Shown here: positions 1 to 7,461 of the stretch, piece by piece
How positions within the stretch are numbered: the stretch's first letter is position 1
Layout of the letters: each line of letters starts with the position of its first letter
From: Clostridia bacterium
GTDB lineage: Bacteria > Bacillota > Clostridia > Christensenellales > UBA1242
Length of the DNA: 22,226 nt
Direction of reading: 5' to 3'
Assembly: GCA_017537515.1 (NCBI GenBank)
Contig: JAFYKO010000115.1
Span: forward strand, 1 to 22,226
Made by a program: the position numbers and the translations under genes
The notes under the pieces: model-generated
Database searches by the model: none
The model's input: only the letters and a program-made list of their open reading frames with translations
What the model was told of the DNA's origin: nothing

Positions 1-141
1 AACTCGCCAAAGTAATGAACGACTATATCAAAGATAAGTTGAATACCATACCATAAATCTTTAAACCACTGAACCACGCCGGCCCAGGCAGTTTTGATAC
101 CTTCCCAGGCTCCTTTGAATAAGTCACTAAACCAGGTTCCA
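1..141. repeat. Left copy of exact 141-bp terminal direct repeat (assembly overlap)
   Basis: Bases 1-141 are identical to bases 22086-22226. The tape-measure frame runs through both copies and stays in register when the ends are merged. An exact overlap of this kind is what an assembler leaves on a circular contig, so the simplest reading is a circular or circularly permuted 22,085-bp genome. The overlap lies in a tandem-repeat part of the gene, so a mis-join of repeat units is possible, but neighbouring units differ at many bases. Confidence 0.93.
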
Positions 142-2564
142 ACTGCGGCAAAGGCTCCCTTAATATCCTCCCAAGCCTGGCTAAACCAGTCAGCCATCTT
201 CTTACGAGTAGTTTCATACTTATTGGGATCCAAACCTTCTTTAATATCGCCAGGAATATCTTCCATAAATGCTTTCTGTGCGTCGGTGCTCATCTCGCTC
301 ATACTCTTGGCGAGTAAATCACGAGCTTCGTCCGCAGAAATAGAGCCTTCATTAAAGGCCGCAATAATGCTTTCTTTACACTTATCATAACTTCCGGCTT
401 CTTTGCCAAGAGCGATTTCGTGATCTAAGGAAGCAATAGTTTCAGCTTTCTTAGCAGCATTAAGTTCTTCAGTAGCACTCTTTAAATCTTTCTGTTTCTT
501 TTCGTTATCAAGATAAGCTTTATACAGTTCCTTTTGGGCGTCTGTCATATCAGCATAATCAAGTTGTCCGCTCTGAACTTGTTTATACAGTTCTTCACCA
601 GACATTCCCGCAGCCTCTTCGGCCTCTTTCAAACGCTTTAACGCAGCCTCAGAAGCATCAACCGCATTAATGTAGCCGTTTTCAGCCTCAGCCGCTGCTT
701 CTTTTGCGGCCGTCAGTGCTTCTTGCGTTTCTTTAGTTGATTTGATTGCGGGCTCTTCTAAAATGATAGCGGCCGTAAATGCGACAACTGCGGCAGCTGC
801 GGCGATAACAGCAGCAATCAATGGGCCAATTCCCATAGTAGCCAAACCAACGGCAGTAGCAATAGCACCGCCAATGATTAAAATTGTGTTTTGAACGCTT
901 GGGCCATTCTTAACGAAGTCGATAACACCAACAACCATTAATGCCAATCCGGCAACAACGCCTCCAATAGAAGCGGCTAATGGGCCAAGTGATAAATATA
1001 AGCCTCCTACTGCGGTAGCCAAACCACCAATCATAGCGGCCATATTTCCTAAATCTAAACCTTCTGTGACAGCATCAACTGTGCCAAGAACTGCGACAGT
1101 TAAACCGACAGCAGTCATAACTCCACCGATTTTGCTCTTAATAGCTTCCAATCTATTTTCAGCTTCTCTCATAACCTTTTGAGGATGAACGCCGAACATA
1201 TCTTCAAAGCCTTTATTACCAAGTTTTTCAGCTACGCTCTTAGTAACTCTTAAAGCCTCTGTCATTCTCAAAACATCGTTAATGGTGTCATAAATTTTCC
1301 AACCTACAATCGCAGTGCCAATAGCACCAACAATAGGAAGTAAGACTTCTAATTTCTCTTTAGCCTCAGCAATAGCACCAGTCATCGCAGACATATCTAT
1401 ATTGGCAGTGCCAATATTATAATCTGCGGGATCTGGAGCAACAGGCAAACTTCCACCAGATGCTCCACCAGAAGCAGAAGTAGAAGTGGTAGAGTTATCG
1501 CTAACAATATTTAACTCATCGAAGCCCATAGTGGCCTTCTTAACTGCGTTAATATTATCAACAGTATCCTCTAACTCACTATTGGTTCCGCCAAAAGCAG
1601 ATTGTAGGCTATTCATATAAGTTTTCATCGCAGCCTGATAGCCCTTTACATCAGCGGTAGCAGTGCTTCCGCCTTTACTAAACATTCCGAAGAACTGGGC
1701 CACCCATTGAATAGCCTCAGACATTAACTGGATAAATGCTGTTAAATAGACAGCAATTGTCTGTAATGCCGGAGCAAAAGAGCTCAGTAAAGTAGTGCTT
1801 AAGCCATTTAAGGCTGTAAGCAACGGAGTTGTATATGCGGACGCAGAGGCCAAAGTTAAATTCAATTCAGCTTGCGACTCGTTATATTTTAAGGTTGCCT
1901 GGCTACTGGCTTCGTAGATTTTTGCGGAATTGCCATATAATCCATTCAGCGTGCTTCTTACCAGTGCCTCACGTTCAGAAAGGCTCGTAGTTTGTGCTAA
2001 TGCCTGATTAAATCCATCCTCACTAACACCGGCCCAGTTTAAGGCATCAGCCATAACACCGACAACCTGGCCCACTTTAATAGTTTCATTTGCGGCCTCA
2101 GCTAAGCCTTCTGTTGGAAGTTTATCACCCATCTCCGCAAATGCTCCCTGAAGAATGTTAGTCCATTCGGACAACTTCGCTTCTTCATTAGTAATTAAGG
2201 CCAAACTCTGTGCGGTTTCAACTGCTTTATCGTGATCGCCAAGGAAACTAAATAACTCTTTATAAGTGTTTGACGCCTGCTGTGTAGTAGAACCCGCATT
2301 TTTAAAGGTAGTATTTAATTTTTCAAAGCCCTTTTGAACTTCCTGAGCTTTCTTGCCAAGAGAAGTCATAGCGGCTGTAAGAGCAGTAATCGCGGCGGTT
2401 GCGGCTGCTACGCCAACGGCCATTCCCTTCATAGCCTTATCAACGGCTTTTCCGCTTTCTGTGCCTTCATCGTTAATAGCCTCTAATTCTTTACGAACTT
2501 TAGCCATTTCTTTTTGAGCGTCCGCAGTTACTGCTCTAATTATAATTTTTAACTCTTCATTCAT
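1..2564 (-). CDS. Tape measure protein, N-terminal part (gene crosses the contig ends)
   Basis: The tape measure protein sets siphovirus tail length and lies in the tail lumen before DNA ejection. The frame starts at ATG 2564-2562, overlapping the chaperone stop by 8 nt, and I read it to base 1 without any TTA, CTA or TCA triplet, so it is unbroken. It joins the 20957-22085 segment in frame, giving 1230 aa in total. This part covers residues 1-854: a charged N-terminal helix, an Ala/Gly-rich hydrophobic stretch, a Gly/Ser/Thr linker, a second long hydrophobic Ala/Gly region near residues 510-620, a coiled-coil-like acidic/Lys stretch, and from about residue 790 the Trp-rich 40-aa repeats. The hydrophobic segments fit a role in channel formation during DNA entry, known for other tape measures; here that is inference. 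Confidence 0.93.
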   Translation of the reverse strand, partial: MNEELKIIIRAVTADAQKEMAKVRKELEAINDEGTESGKAVDKAMKGMAVGVAAATAAITALTAAMTSLGKKAQEVQKGFEKLNTTFKNAGSTTQQASNTYKELFSFLGDHDKAVETAQSLALITNEEAKLSEWTNILQGAFAEMGDKLPTEGLAEAANETIKVGQVVGVMADALNWAGVSEDGFNQALAQTTSLSEREALVRSTLNGLYGNSAKIYEASSQATLKYNESQAELNLTLASASAYTTPLLTALNGLSTTLLSSFAPALQTIAVYLTAFIQLMSEAIQWVAQFFGMFSKGGSTATADVKGYQAAMKTYMNSLQSAFGGTNSELEDTVDNINAVKKATMGFDELNIVSDNSTTSTSASGGASGGSLPVAPDPADYNIGTANIDMSAMTGAIAEAKEKLEVLLPIVGAIGTAIVGWKIYDTINDVLRMTEALRVTKSVAEKLGNKGFEDMFGVHPQKVMREAENRLEAIKSKIGGVMTAVGLTVAVLGTVDAVTEGLDLGNMAAMIGGLATAVGGLYLSLGPLAASIGGVVAGLALMVVGVIDFVKNGPSVQNTILIIGGAIATAVGLATMGIGPLIAAVIAAAAAVVAFTAAIILEEPAIKSTKETQEALTAAKEAAAEAENGYINAVDASEAALKRLKEAEEAAGMSGEELYKQVQSGQLDYADMTDAQKELYKAYLDNEKKQKDLKSATEELNAAKKAETIASLDHEIALGKEAGSYDKCKESIIAAFNEGSISADEARDLLAKSMSEMSTDAQKAFMEDIPGDIKEGLDPNKYETTRKKMADWFSQAWEDIKGAFAAVGTWFSDLFKGAWEGIKTAWAGVVQWFKDLWYGIQLIFDIVVHYFGE

Positions 2565-2988
2565 CTTTCTGTTTTAGCACCTCCTTATTTTTGTAATTCT
2601 TATTATAAGACTGTGCGAATTGTAGAAATCTTAAAGTTGATAGTTGAGTTTTAGCTTCTTCTTCTTTTTTAGTTTTTTCTTCTTGCTCCAATTCATCAAA
2701 TACGCCAGGATAAACTTCACGAATAGACGGGAAGGGAGTCTTATCACCTAAGCAGATAGAAACACCTTTAACGATTAGAGTAGCCTGTATGTAGTCATAC
2801 GTTGCCTGCTCTTGATGTTGTCGTTTAATAAGTCGATTATTGCTTTCAATAGCTCTAATAACCTCTCCTGGAGTCATATCCCAAAAGTCAAACTCTCTTA
2901 CGCCTGAGTCCAAAGCACTTATCAGAAGAGCGTCAATCCACTCTTCTAATGTTTGCGGGGGGAGTTGTTCCTCCTCCCCACTTAGTCG
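2557..2988 (-). CDS. Tail assembly chaperone GT extension (made by -1 frameshift from the upstream gene)
   Basis: This frame is open from the TAA at 3003-3001 to the TGA at 2559-2557. It has no convincing start of its own; the first possible one is a TTG near 2913 with no ribosome site. It lies in the -1 frame relative to the 3314-2982 gene and overlaps its end, where a canonical A AAA AAC slippery site and a stem-loop occur. The predicted fusion is 252 aa: 109 residues of the G protein followed by 143 of this frame. As with lambda gpG/gpGT, the fusion is expected to bring tail tube protein to the tape measure, the next gene. The C-terminus is Lys/Glu-rich and probably helical. Confidence 0.88.
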   Translation of the reverse strand, partial: RLSGEEEQLPPQTLEEWIDALLISALDSGVREFDFWDMTPGEVIRAIESNNRLIKRQHQEQATYDYIQATLIVKGVSICLGDKTPFPSIREVYPGVFDELEQEEKTKKEEEAKTQLSTLRFLQFAQSYNKNYKNKEVLKQKDE

Positions 2989-2994
2989 TTTTTT
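2959..2994 (-). promoter_or_regulatory. Programmed -1 ribosomal frameshift site (slippery heptamer plus stem-loop)
   Basis: On the minus strand, bases 2994-2988 read A AAA AAC in the zero frame, just before the D codon and TAA stop of the upstream gene. After an 8-nt spacer comes GGGGAG (2979-2974), a 9-nt loop and CTCCCC (2964-2959). Heptamer, spacing and stem match the classic -1 frameshift arrangement of tail chaperone genes, and both frames are open where needed. Confidence 0.9.
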
Positions 2995-3314
2995 ACCTCG
3001 TTATCCTTTGGCACAATTCCAGAAACCTTGTAAATATCAAGGATTACTGGGATAAAATCAGTAGTGGCCTTGCCGCTTTCCAAATATGCGTCAAAAATAT
3101 CATAAGCATCATTCAGAGTGATGTTGTGATTGTATTGCTGTAAGGAAGCGTGTAAAACAGTAACCATAGTAGTAATGGTAGGAATAGTATCGCCCTTAGC
3201 ACCAAAAATGGTTAAAGGATTACAACCTAATTGCTTCTCCAATGCGACAATGCCGCGAGTGTTTAAACGTAGCTTGTAAGAAGTGCTACCAACTTCAAAA
3301 GTAATATAATTCAT
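2982..3314 (-). CDS. Tail assembly chaperone, G-type (zero-frame product)
   Basis: A 110-aa protein between the major tail protein and tape measure genes, the standard site of the G chaperone in siphoviruses. It resembles the DUF6096-type tail chaperones of Firmicute phages: an N-terminal ITFEVGSTSYKLRL strand region, then helices with LEKQLGCNPL. It likely coats the tape measure during tail tube assembly. The start ATG has AAAGGAG upstream. The last codons, GTA AAA AAC GAC TAA, contain the slippery site used to make the longer GT product. The name comes mainly from position and the frameshift signal. Confidence 0.88.
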   Translation of the reverse strand: MNYITFEVGSTSYKLRLNTRGIVALEKQLGCNPLTIFGAKGDTIPTITTMVTVLHASLQQYNHNITLNDAYDIFDAYLESGKATTDFIPVILDIYKVSGIVPKDNEVKND

Positions 3315-3334
3315 AATAAAAATCTCCTTTTTTA

Positions 3335-3382
3335 AAAATATAGTAGTAAGGAGAGCAAGGAGAGGAAACTCTCCTTACTACT
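3335..3382 (-). terminator. 14-bp hairpin with T tract after the major tail protein gene (probable partial terminator)
   Basis: AGTAGTAAGGAGAG (3342-3355) and its exact complement CTCTCCTTACTACT (3369-3382) flank a 13-nt loop, followed on the minus strand by ATATTTTTAAA. It lies between the major tail protein gene and the chaperone gene, inside the late operon. Such an element would lower read-through or protect the upstream mRNA 3' end, raising major tail protein mRNA relative to downstream genes. Confidence 0.75.
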
Positions 3383-3397
3383 CCCATATGGGTTAGA

Positions 3398-3769
3398 TTA
3401 AGCCCAAACCATTTCGCTGTCAGGCTTTACGGATAAAGTGTAAGTTAAAGCAGCATTAACGCCAACGCCGTCCAACTTAACAGAGCAAGTTCCAGAGAAC
3501 TCACAAGTAGCACCGTCGGGAAGCTCTACCTTCCACTCCTGAGAACCAGTAGCCTCATTCAGAGTGGTGAATTGTGTTTTCTCATACAGGAATTTGAATG
3601 CCAGGCTGTCGCCATAGTTCAGAATGCCGTCAGTATAAACGTGTGCGGCATCAGCCAAAGTAGTGATTTCGATAGCTTCTGCGGAACCACCTAACTCAGG
3701 GATTTCCTGTAAGTTAGTCAGTTCAACATCGCCCTTGTATAATTTAATACCCTTAGAAATAGTTGCCAT
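3398..3769 (-). CDS. Major tail protein
   Basis: A 123-aa beta-rich protein, the expected size for a small siphovirus tail tube subunit. It begins MATISKGIKLYKGDVELTNL and contains ITTLADAAHVYTDGILNYGD, resembling the TP901-1-type major tail proteins of Firmicute phages. Its position after the tail completion genes and before the frameshifted chaperone pair supports the call. A strong AGGT-type ribosome site and a following hairpin are in line with high expression. Stop is TAA. Confidence 0.87.
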   Translation of the reverse strand: MATISKGIKLYKGDVELTNLQEIPELGGSAEAIEITTLADAAHVYTDGILNYGDSLAFKFLYEKTQFTTLNEATGSQEWKVELPDGATCEFSGTCSVKLDGVGVNAALTYTLSVKPDSEMVWA

Positions 3770-3785
3770 AATAAGTTACCTCCAA

Positions 3786-4130
3786 TTAATAGTTTTCGAG
3801 GCCAAGAGCCTCATAGGTTAATATTTTTTGTATCATAGTAGAGTTTCTATCTGCTAACTCATTACTCGATACTCTTTTAAAGCCAAGAGGCCGAAGCACT
3901 CTATCAGCTTCTAAAGCGTAATGTTGTAGCTGGGCTATGTCGCTACTCCATACCTTTACAGTAAAAGAAATGCGACTATAACCAAGCGTGTTTCCCGTGT
4001 CAGTATCTGCGTTATCTCGCTCTTGATAGCTATAACACGGAGTTTTTTCTTTACTTGTCAGTGCCAATTCGTGATGGGTAGGTAATACACTATTCAAGGC
4101 ACTGTATATTTCTTTGTGATAATTAATCAT
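3786..4130 (-). CDS. Tail terminator / head-tail joining protein (gp17-like)
   Basis: A 114-aa protein just upstream of the major tail protein gene, where the tail terminator usually lies. It starts MINYHKEIYSALNSVLPTHH and has a mixed alpha/beta pattern with a central SRISFTVKVWSS strand, similar to the minor capsid/tail terminator group that caps the tail tube. Its ATG overlaps the end of the preceding gene by 8 nt, so translation is probably coupled. Function is inferred from fold pattern and order. Confidence 0.68.
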   Translation of the reverse strand: MINYHKEIYSALNSVLPTHHELALTSKEKTPCYSYQERDNADTDTGNTLGYSRISFTVKVWSSDIAQLQHYALEADRVLRPLGFKRVSSNELADRNSTMIQKILTYEALGLENY

Positions 4131-4536
4131 CTTCTGTGATTACCTCCCTAAATATTTGTTTAATTGCTTCTCTATTCTCGTCAAGTGCGGGACGCATAAA
4201 CGGTTGAGGTTTCTGTCCGCTTGTGGTGTGCCACTCCCCTGAGTCGTCTTGATAACGCCAGGGAACATCACTGCGGCCACCCTCTTCCGCAAACAGGCCC
4301 GTTCCGAACTCAACATAAGGAGCATATTCTAACGGAGTGAATACTTCACCCACGCCATTCTCAACTTTACTGGAAATTGATCTTCTCAATTCACCAGTAT
4401 CTTTTGGAGCCTTCTGTTTAGCCGAACGTTCAACTAACGCACACGCTTTTCCAAGAGCCCGTTCAATCTGCTCTGGAGTTGCGGTTTCCGCTAATCTCTG
4501 TAAAACTTCATCAAGTCCTTTAATCTCGATACTCAT
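4123..4536 (-). CDS. HK97 gp10-like head-tail completion protein
   Basis: A 137-aa protein with the pattern of the HK97 gp10 family: an N-terminal IKGLDEVLQRLAE helix, VERSAKQKAPKDTGELRRSI (the APxDTGxLRxSI motif), EYAPYVEFGTG, and a C-terminal QPFMRPALDENREAI. These proteins act at the head-tail joint. The ATG overlaps the previous stop by one base (TAATG), so translation is likely coupled. Confidence 0.88.
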   Translation of the reverse strand: MSIEIKGLDEVLQRLAETATPEQIERALGKACALVERSAKQKAPKDTGELRRSISSKVENGVGEVFTPLEYAPYVEFGTGLFAEEGGRSDVPWRYQDDSGEWHTTSGQKPQPFMRPALDENREAIKQIFREVITEDD

Positions 4537-4826
4537 TACATTTCACCCATAAAGACTTGCTTTAAGCGTCCTTTTGGATTTACATACAGAACTTTCAACT
4601 TTGTGCCCTCATAATCTATAACATAAGCGTCATTCACATTGGCATCTCTTGTAAGTCCTATGTATGTTGCTTGTTTGTAATTGACATTATCGGATAAAGC
4701 CTGAGAAATAGTATTAATGGAAATCTTGATAACTCCTACTGGATTAGTGCTTAGAGTTTTCTGTCCGTATTCATTTTTTACTCCAAAAGTGTAGTAAATG
4801 TATGGACGCATATCAGCATTAATCAT
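4536..4826 (-). CDS. Head closure protein (SPP1 gp16-like)
   Basis: A 96-aa protein between the connector and the gp10-like gene, where the head closure or stopper protein is found. It begins MINADMRPYIYYTFG and has the short beta-strand pattern of this small group (YIGLTRDANVNDAYVIDYEG, then LKVLYVNPKGR). The ribosome site is a G-run (AAGGGGG), weaker than those of neighbours. Function is inferred from order, size and general resemblance. Confidence 0.68.
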   Translation of the reverse strand: MINADMRPYIYYTFGVKNEYGQKTLSTNPVGVIKISINTISQALSDNVNYKQATYIGLTRDANVNDAYVIDYEGTKLKVLYVNPKGRLKQVFMGEM

Positions 4827-4840
4827 CTGCGGACGCCCCC

Positions 4841-5134
4841 TTACATTACTTTGATTTTTCTCTTACGGTTAAGAACTGCTACCACTTCGGCCGGATAGCC
4901 GTCAATATAACTTTCACTTACACCGCTATAAGACTGGGAGGCTACTCCCTCAGTTCCCATACGGTTCAGTTTAATTACTGCTATCTGTTGTGCCATCAGT
5001 TCCAGAGTAGAGTCTAACTCTCGATTACAATACTCTTCTACTTCCGCAGAAGCGATTTTGAGAGCCAGACTAATCTGGGCGTCTGTGTAATTAGTAGCAG
5101 CCTCACCCAACATTAGCTTAATTTCTTCAATCAT
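4841..5134 (-). CDS. Head-tail connector (adaptor) protein
   Basis: A 97-aa, mainly helical protein directly after the capsid gene. It begins MIEEIKLMLGEAATNYTDAQ and continues with a helix containing EVEEYCNRELDSTLELM, the pattern of gp6/gp15-type head-tail connectors that bind below the portal. Ribosome site AGGAGGAT precedes the ATG. Stop is TAA. Confidence 0.78.
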   Translation of the reverse strand: MIEEIKLMLGEAATNYTDAQISLALKIASAEVEEYCNRELDSTLELMAQQIAVIKLNRMGTEGVASQSYSGVSESYIDGYPAEVVAVLNRKRKIKVM

Positions 5135-5165
5135 TGGGCTATCCTCCTACTGTTATTAGTTAAGA

Positions 5166-5930
5166 TTACTCGCCAATCTTACAAATCTTAGTAGCATCAA
5201 CCAAAGCGGCGATGTAGTAAGCACGGATATAAACAGAGTTCAGAGTAGTGTCCTCATCACGCTCAGTGCCGGCATTAACGTCCTTCTTCATAAACAGCTT
5301 AACAGCCTCAGGAGTCATAACATAAGCAGCGTCAGCAGCCTTAGAAGCGATAACAGGGATACCGCAGATAGTGCCAACCTGGCCGCTGTAAATAACTTCA
5401 CCCTGGCGAGCAGCCTTGTAGTCCTCGTCCTTACGCAGTTCAGCCTTCTTGTCGTTAGGGATAACAACGAAAATCTTGCTCTCATCCTCAACGTTCAACT
5501 CAGCGATAGCATCAACAATAGCGTCGTAGCCAAGAGTGCCAGGAACAGACAGAGTAGCCTTAGCACACTCTGCGAAGAAGTCAGCGTTCATCTTGTTCTT
5601 CAAGATAGCGGTAGCACCGGAAACGCCGTTATCTACAACAGAGTTGTCCATCATAAAGTCGTCGTCAGTGTAATCGAAGTTAGCCTGAACACGCTTTACT
5701 TTGTATTCGTTCTGAGTGAAACTCAAAGCACCGCGAGTGCTATTGCCCTCACCATTAGCCAGTTCCTCAGCAGCACCAGTATAGGTATAAACGTTAATAA
5801 CCTTAGTCATACCTGCGGACTCAGCTAAGTCAGTATCAACAGTCATCAGAGAGCGAGTGTTGATCGCAGTAGTCAGCAAATCTTTTGCCTTTGCTTCAAT
5901 AATTTTGTTATCAAAAATAGTATTAGCCAT
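5166..5930 (-). CDS. Major capsid protein
   Basis: A 254-aa protein placed after the scaffold and before the connectors. It resembles small HK97-fold major capsid proteins of Clostridia siphoviruses: MANTIFDNKIIEAKAKDLLT, an N-terminal arm with NTRSLMTVD, the E-loop-like stretch GALSFTQNEYKVKRVQANFD, and an A-domain with IFVVIPNDKKAELRKDEDYK and CGIPVIASK. It is at the short end for the fold, which fits a separate scaffold and a small capsid. AAGGAGG lies at ideal spacing before the ATG. Frequent C-ending codons compared with neighbours suggest selection for high expression. Confidence 0.9.
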   Translation of the reverse strand: MANTIFDNKIIEAKAKDLLTTAINTRSLMTVDTDLAESAGMTKVINVYTYTGAAEELANGEGNSTRGALSFTQNEYKVKRVQANFDYTDDDFMMDNSVVDNGVSGATAILKNKMNADFFAECAKATLSVPGTLGYDAIVDAIAELNVEDESKIFVVIPNDKKAELRKDEDYKAARQGEVIYSGQVGTICGIPVIASKAADAAYVMTPEAVKLFMKKDVNAGTERDEDTTLNSVYIRAYYIAALVDATKICKIGE

Positions 5931-5953
5931 AATAAATAGCCTCCTTATAAAAA

Positions 5954-6514
5954 TTAATTAAATAATTTAGCGTATAGTTCGGGATTAGTGCGGGACAACT
6001 CATTCATTTCTGCTAAACTCATCTTTTTAGCATTATCCTTTGTCAGTTCCGCAGTAGATACTCCATTTCCTTTTGGAGCATTACCCGCCAAACGCTTTTC
6101 TACTTCTGCTCTAACAGCAGCCTTAAATAATTTGTCTAACTTATCAATGTTAGACTGTGATGCTTCAATATCGTCGGAGATATTGATAATATCGGCGAAC
6201 TCAGCAGACAAGCCACGGGTAGATAAGACGCTCTTCAACTCGCTTCTATTCTTTTCAATCTGGAACTGTGCTAACTGCTCTTCCAGCTCTGCGATACGGC
6301 TGTCTTTCTCGGCCTTTGCTCGCTCTTCGCCATCAAGTTTAGAAAGACTCAACTGTTTATCAAATTTCTTCTGTTGTGTCTTTAATGCTTGTGCGACTCT
6401 CTTATCAGTTTCACTCTGTAAAAGAGCCAATACTTCATCTTGTGTGTAAGTTTTTGTTTCTTGCTCCTGGACTTCGCCAGTTTCAACGGCACCATTGATA
6501 TTTTCGTTTTCCAT
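5954..6514 (-). CDS. Capsid scaffolding protein (DUF4355-like)
   Basis: A 186-aa, highly charged, almost wholly helical protein directly before the capsid gene, the classic scaffold position. It has an acidic, Gln/Glu-rich start (ENINGAVETGEVQEQETKTY), TQDEVLALLQSETDKRV, a long coiled coil of Lys/Glu/Gln, and a C-terminal basic segment typical of capsid-binding ends. This matches the DUF4355 scaffold family of Firmicute phages. AAGGAGG lies before the ATG. Confidence 0.86.
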   Translation of the reverse strand: MENENINGAVETGEVQEQETKTYTQDEVLALLQSETDKRVAQALKTQQKKFDKQLSLSKLDGEERAKAEKDSRIAELEEQLAQFQIEKNRSELKSVLSTRGLSAEFADIINISDDIEASQSNIDKLDKLFKAAVRAEVEKRLAGNAPKGNGVSTAELTKDNAKKMSLAEMNELSRTNPELYAKLFN

Positions 6515-6617
6515 AATTAAATCCTCCTTAGTTCTAACTAATTTGTAGTTAGCCCTATTTCAAAAATATTTAGTTCTTTCTTTAACGCCTAAGCCCTATC
6601 CAAAAGGCAGTTAGTTA
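6515..6617 (-). other. 103-nt intergenic gap with a 7-bp hairpin
   Basis: The gap between the MuF-type gene and the scaffold gene contains CTAACTA (6534-6540), a 5-nt loop and TAGTTAG (6546-6552), just upstream of the scaffold ribosome site. There is no T tract, so it is not a terminator. It could affect scaffold translation or mRNA processing. I see no gene, promoter or tRNA in it. Confidence 0.45.
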
Positions 6618-7415
6618 TTATTCAACGACAGGAATGATGGCACATTTACAGTTAGGATGGAATGGCGGTGCGTTCTTGCCTATCACCATTTCGCTATATG
6701 CGAAGCGTTTTCCGTCCATATGATGACAATCAACTGAGTGGTTGCCGCAACTATCATCGTCGTTGCCTAATATTTCGTAGTATTCAAGCCCATAATCTTG
6801 GTAGCGTTGTTTAGCCGCTACTGTCTGAACGTGGGCGAGTTCAGTTCTCACGAGCGTATTGGCTCGGCTATATGAAACTCCAAATCTCTCTTGAAGCATA
6901 TTCTTCAAGTCAGTAGTTTTCTTTCCAGTAGCCACAGTGAGAATGAGTTGCTCGTTAAGCGACTCAATTAGGAGTTCAGTATTTTTCCATATGCGTTGTG
7001 AGAAGTCTTTGCCGTCCGCACACCAAATAGTGTTGATCAACTGTCTGGCTGCGGCCGCATCAATTGTATTGAAGGCGGTTAAGCCTTCGGGTGCTATGCT
7101 GTAATAAACTTCAAAGAACATAACCTCAAACTCTTTCGTTAATAGAGAAATCTGTCTTTCTCCTAATCTTTGAAGTTCCTGGCGAAGTTGAGCCTGGGCA
7201 CTCCAATAGGAGTCAAGTTGATAGAGTAATGCGGGAGTTAGTTCTTTGCCCTCGGATTGCTGTGCCAGTAATCTGTTATATACTCTTTCAAAGTTTTCAA
7301 TGGAACGGCGTGCGGCTGCTCCATAATAACGCTTCATTTGAGCCTCTATCTTTCTTTGAGATTTATTAAATAATGCTTCTTGTATTTTGGCTTGTCGGTT
7401 AGCCCAATAACTCAT
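6618..7415 (-). CDS. Minor head protein, SPP1 gp7 / Mu F-like
   Basis: A 265-aa protein directly after the portal gene. The first two-thirds are helical (SYWANRQAKIQEALFNKSQR onward). The C-terminal domain has the Mu F/gp7 signature: LVRTELAHVQTVAAKQRYQD, the Cys/His-rich NDDDSCGNHSVDCHHMDGKR, and PPFHPNCKCAIIPV at the end. These proteins bind the portal, enter the head in a few copies and help DNA exit. No toxin domain follows the MuF domain. GAGGTG ribosome site; stop TAA. Confidence 0.87.
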   Translation of the reverse strand: MSYWANRQAKIQEALFNKSQRKIEAQMKRYYGAAARRSIENFERVYNRLLAQQSEGKELTPALLYQLDSYWSAQAQLRQELQRLGERQISLLTKEFEVMFFEVYYSIAPEGLTAFNTIDAAAARQLINTIWCADGKDFSQRIWKNTELLIESLNEQLILTVATGKKTTDLKNMLQERFGVSYSRANTLVRTELAHVQTVAAKQRYQDYGLEYYEILGNDDDSCGNHSVDCHHMDGKRFAYSEMVIGKNAPPFHPNCKCAIIPVVE

Positions 7416-7461
7416 ACTCTCTCACCTCTTCTAATACATAGTGATTTTTTGAGGTAATCAA

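Noticed and set aside
94..390. 98-codon plus-strand frame, and other plus-strand frames in the tape measure, scaffold and fibre regions
   Set aside because: They lie opposite well-supported minus-strand genes, have low-complexity translations and no ribosome sites; they are antisense shadows.
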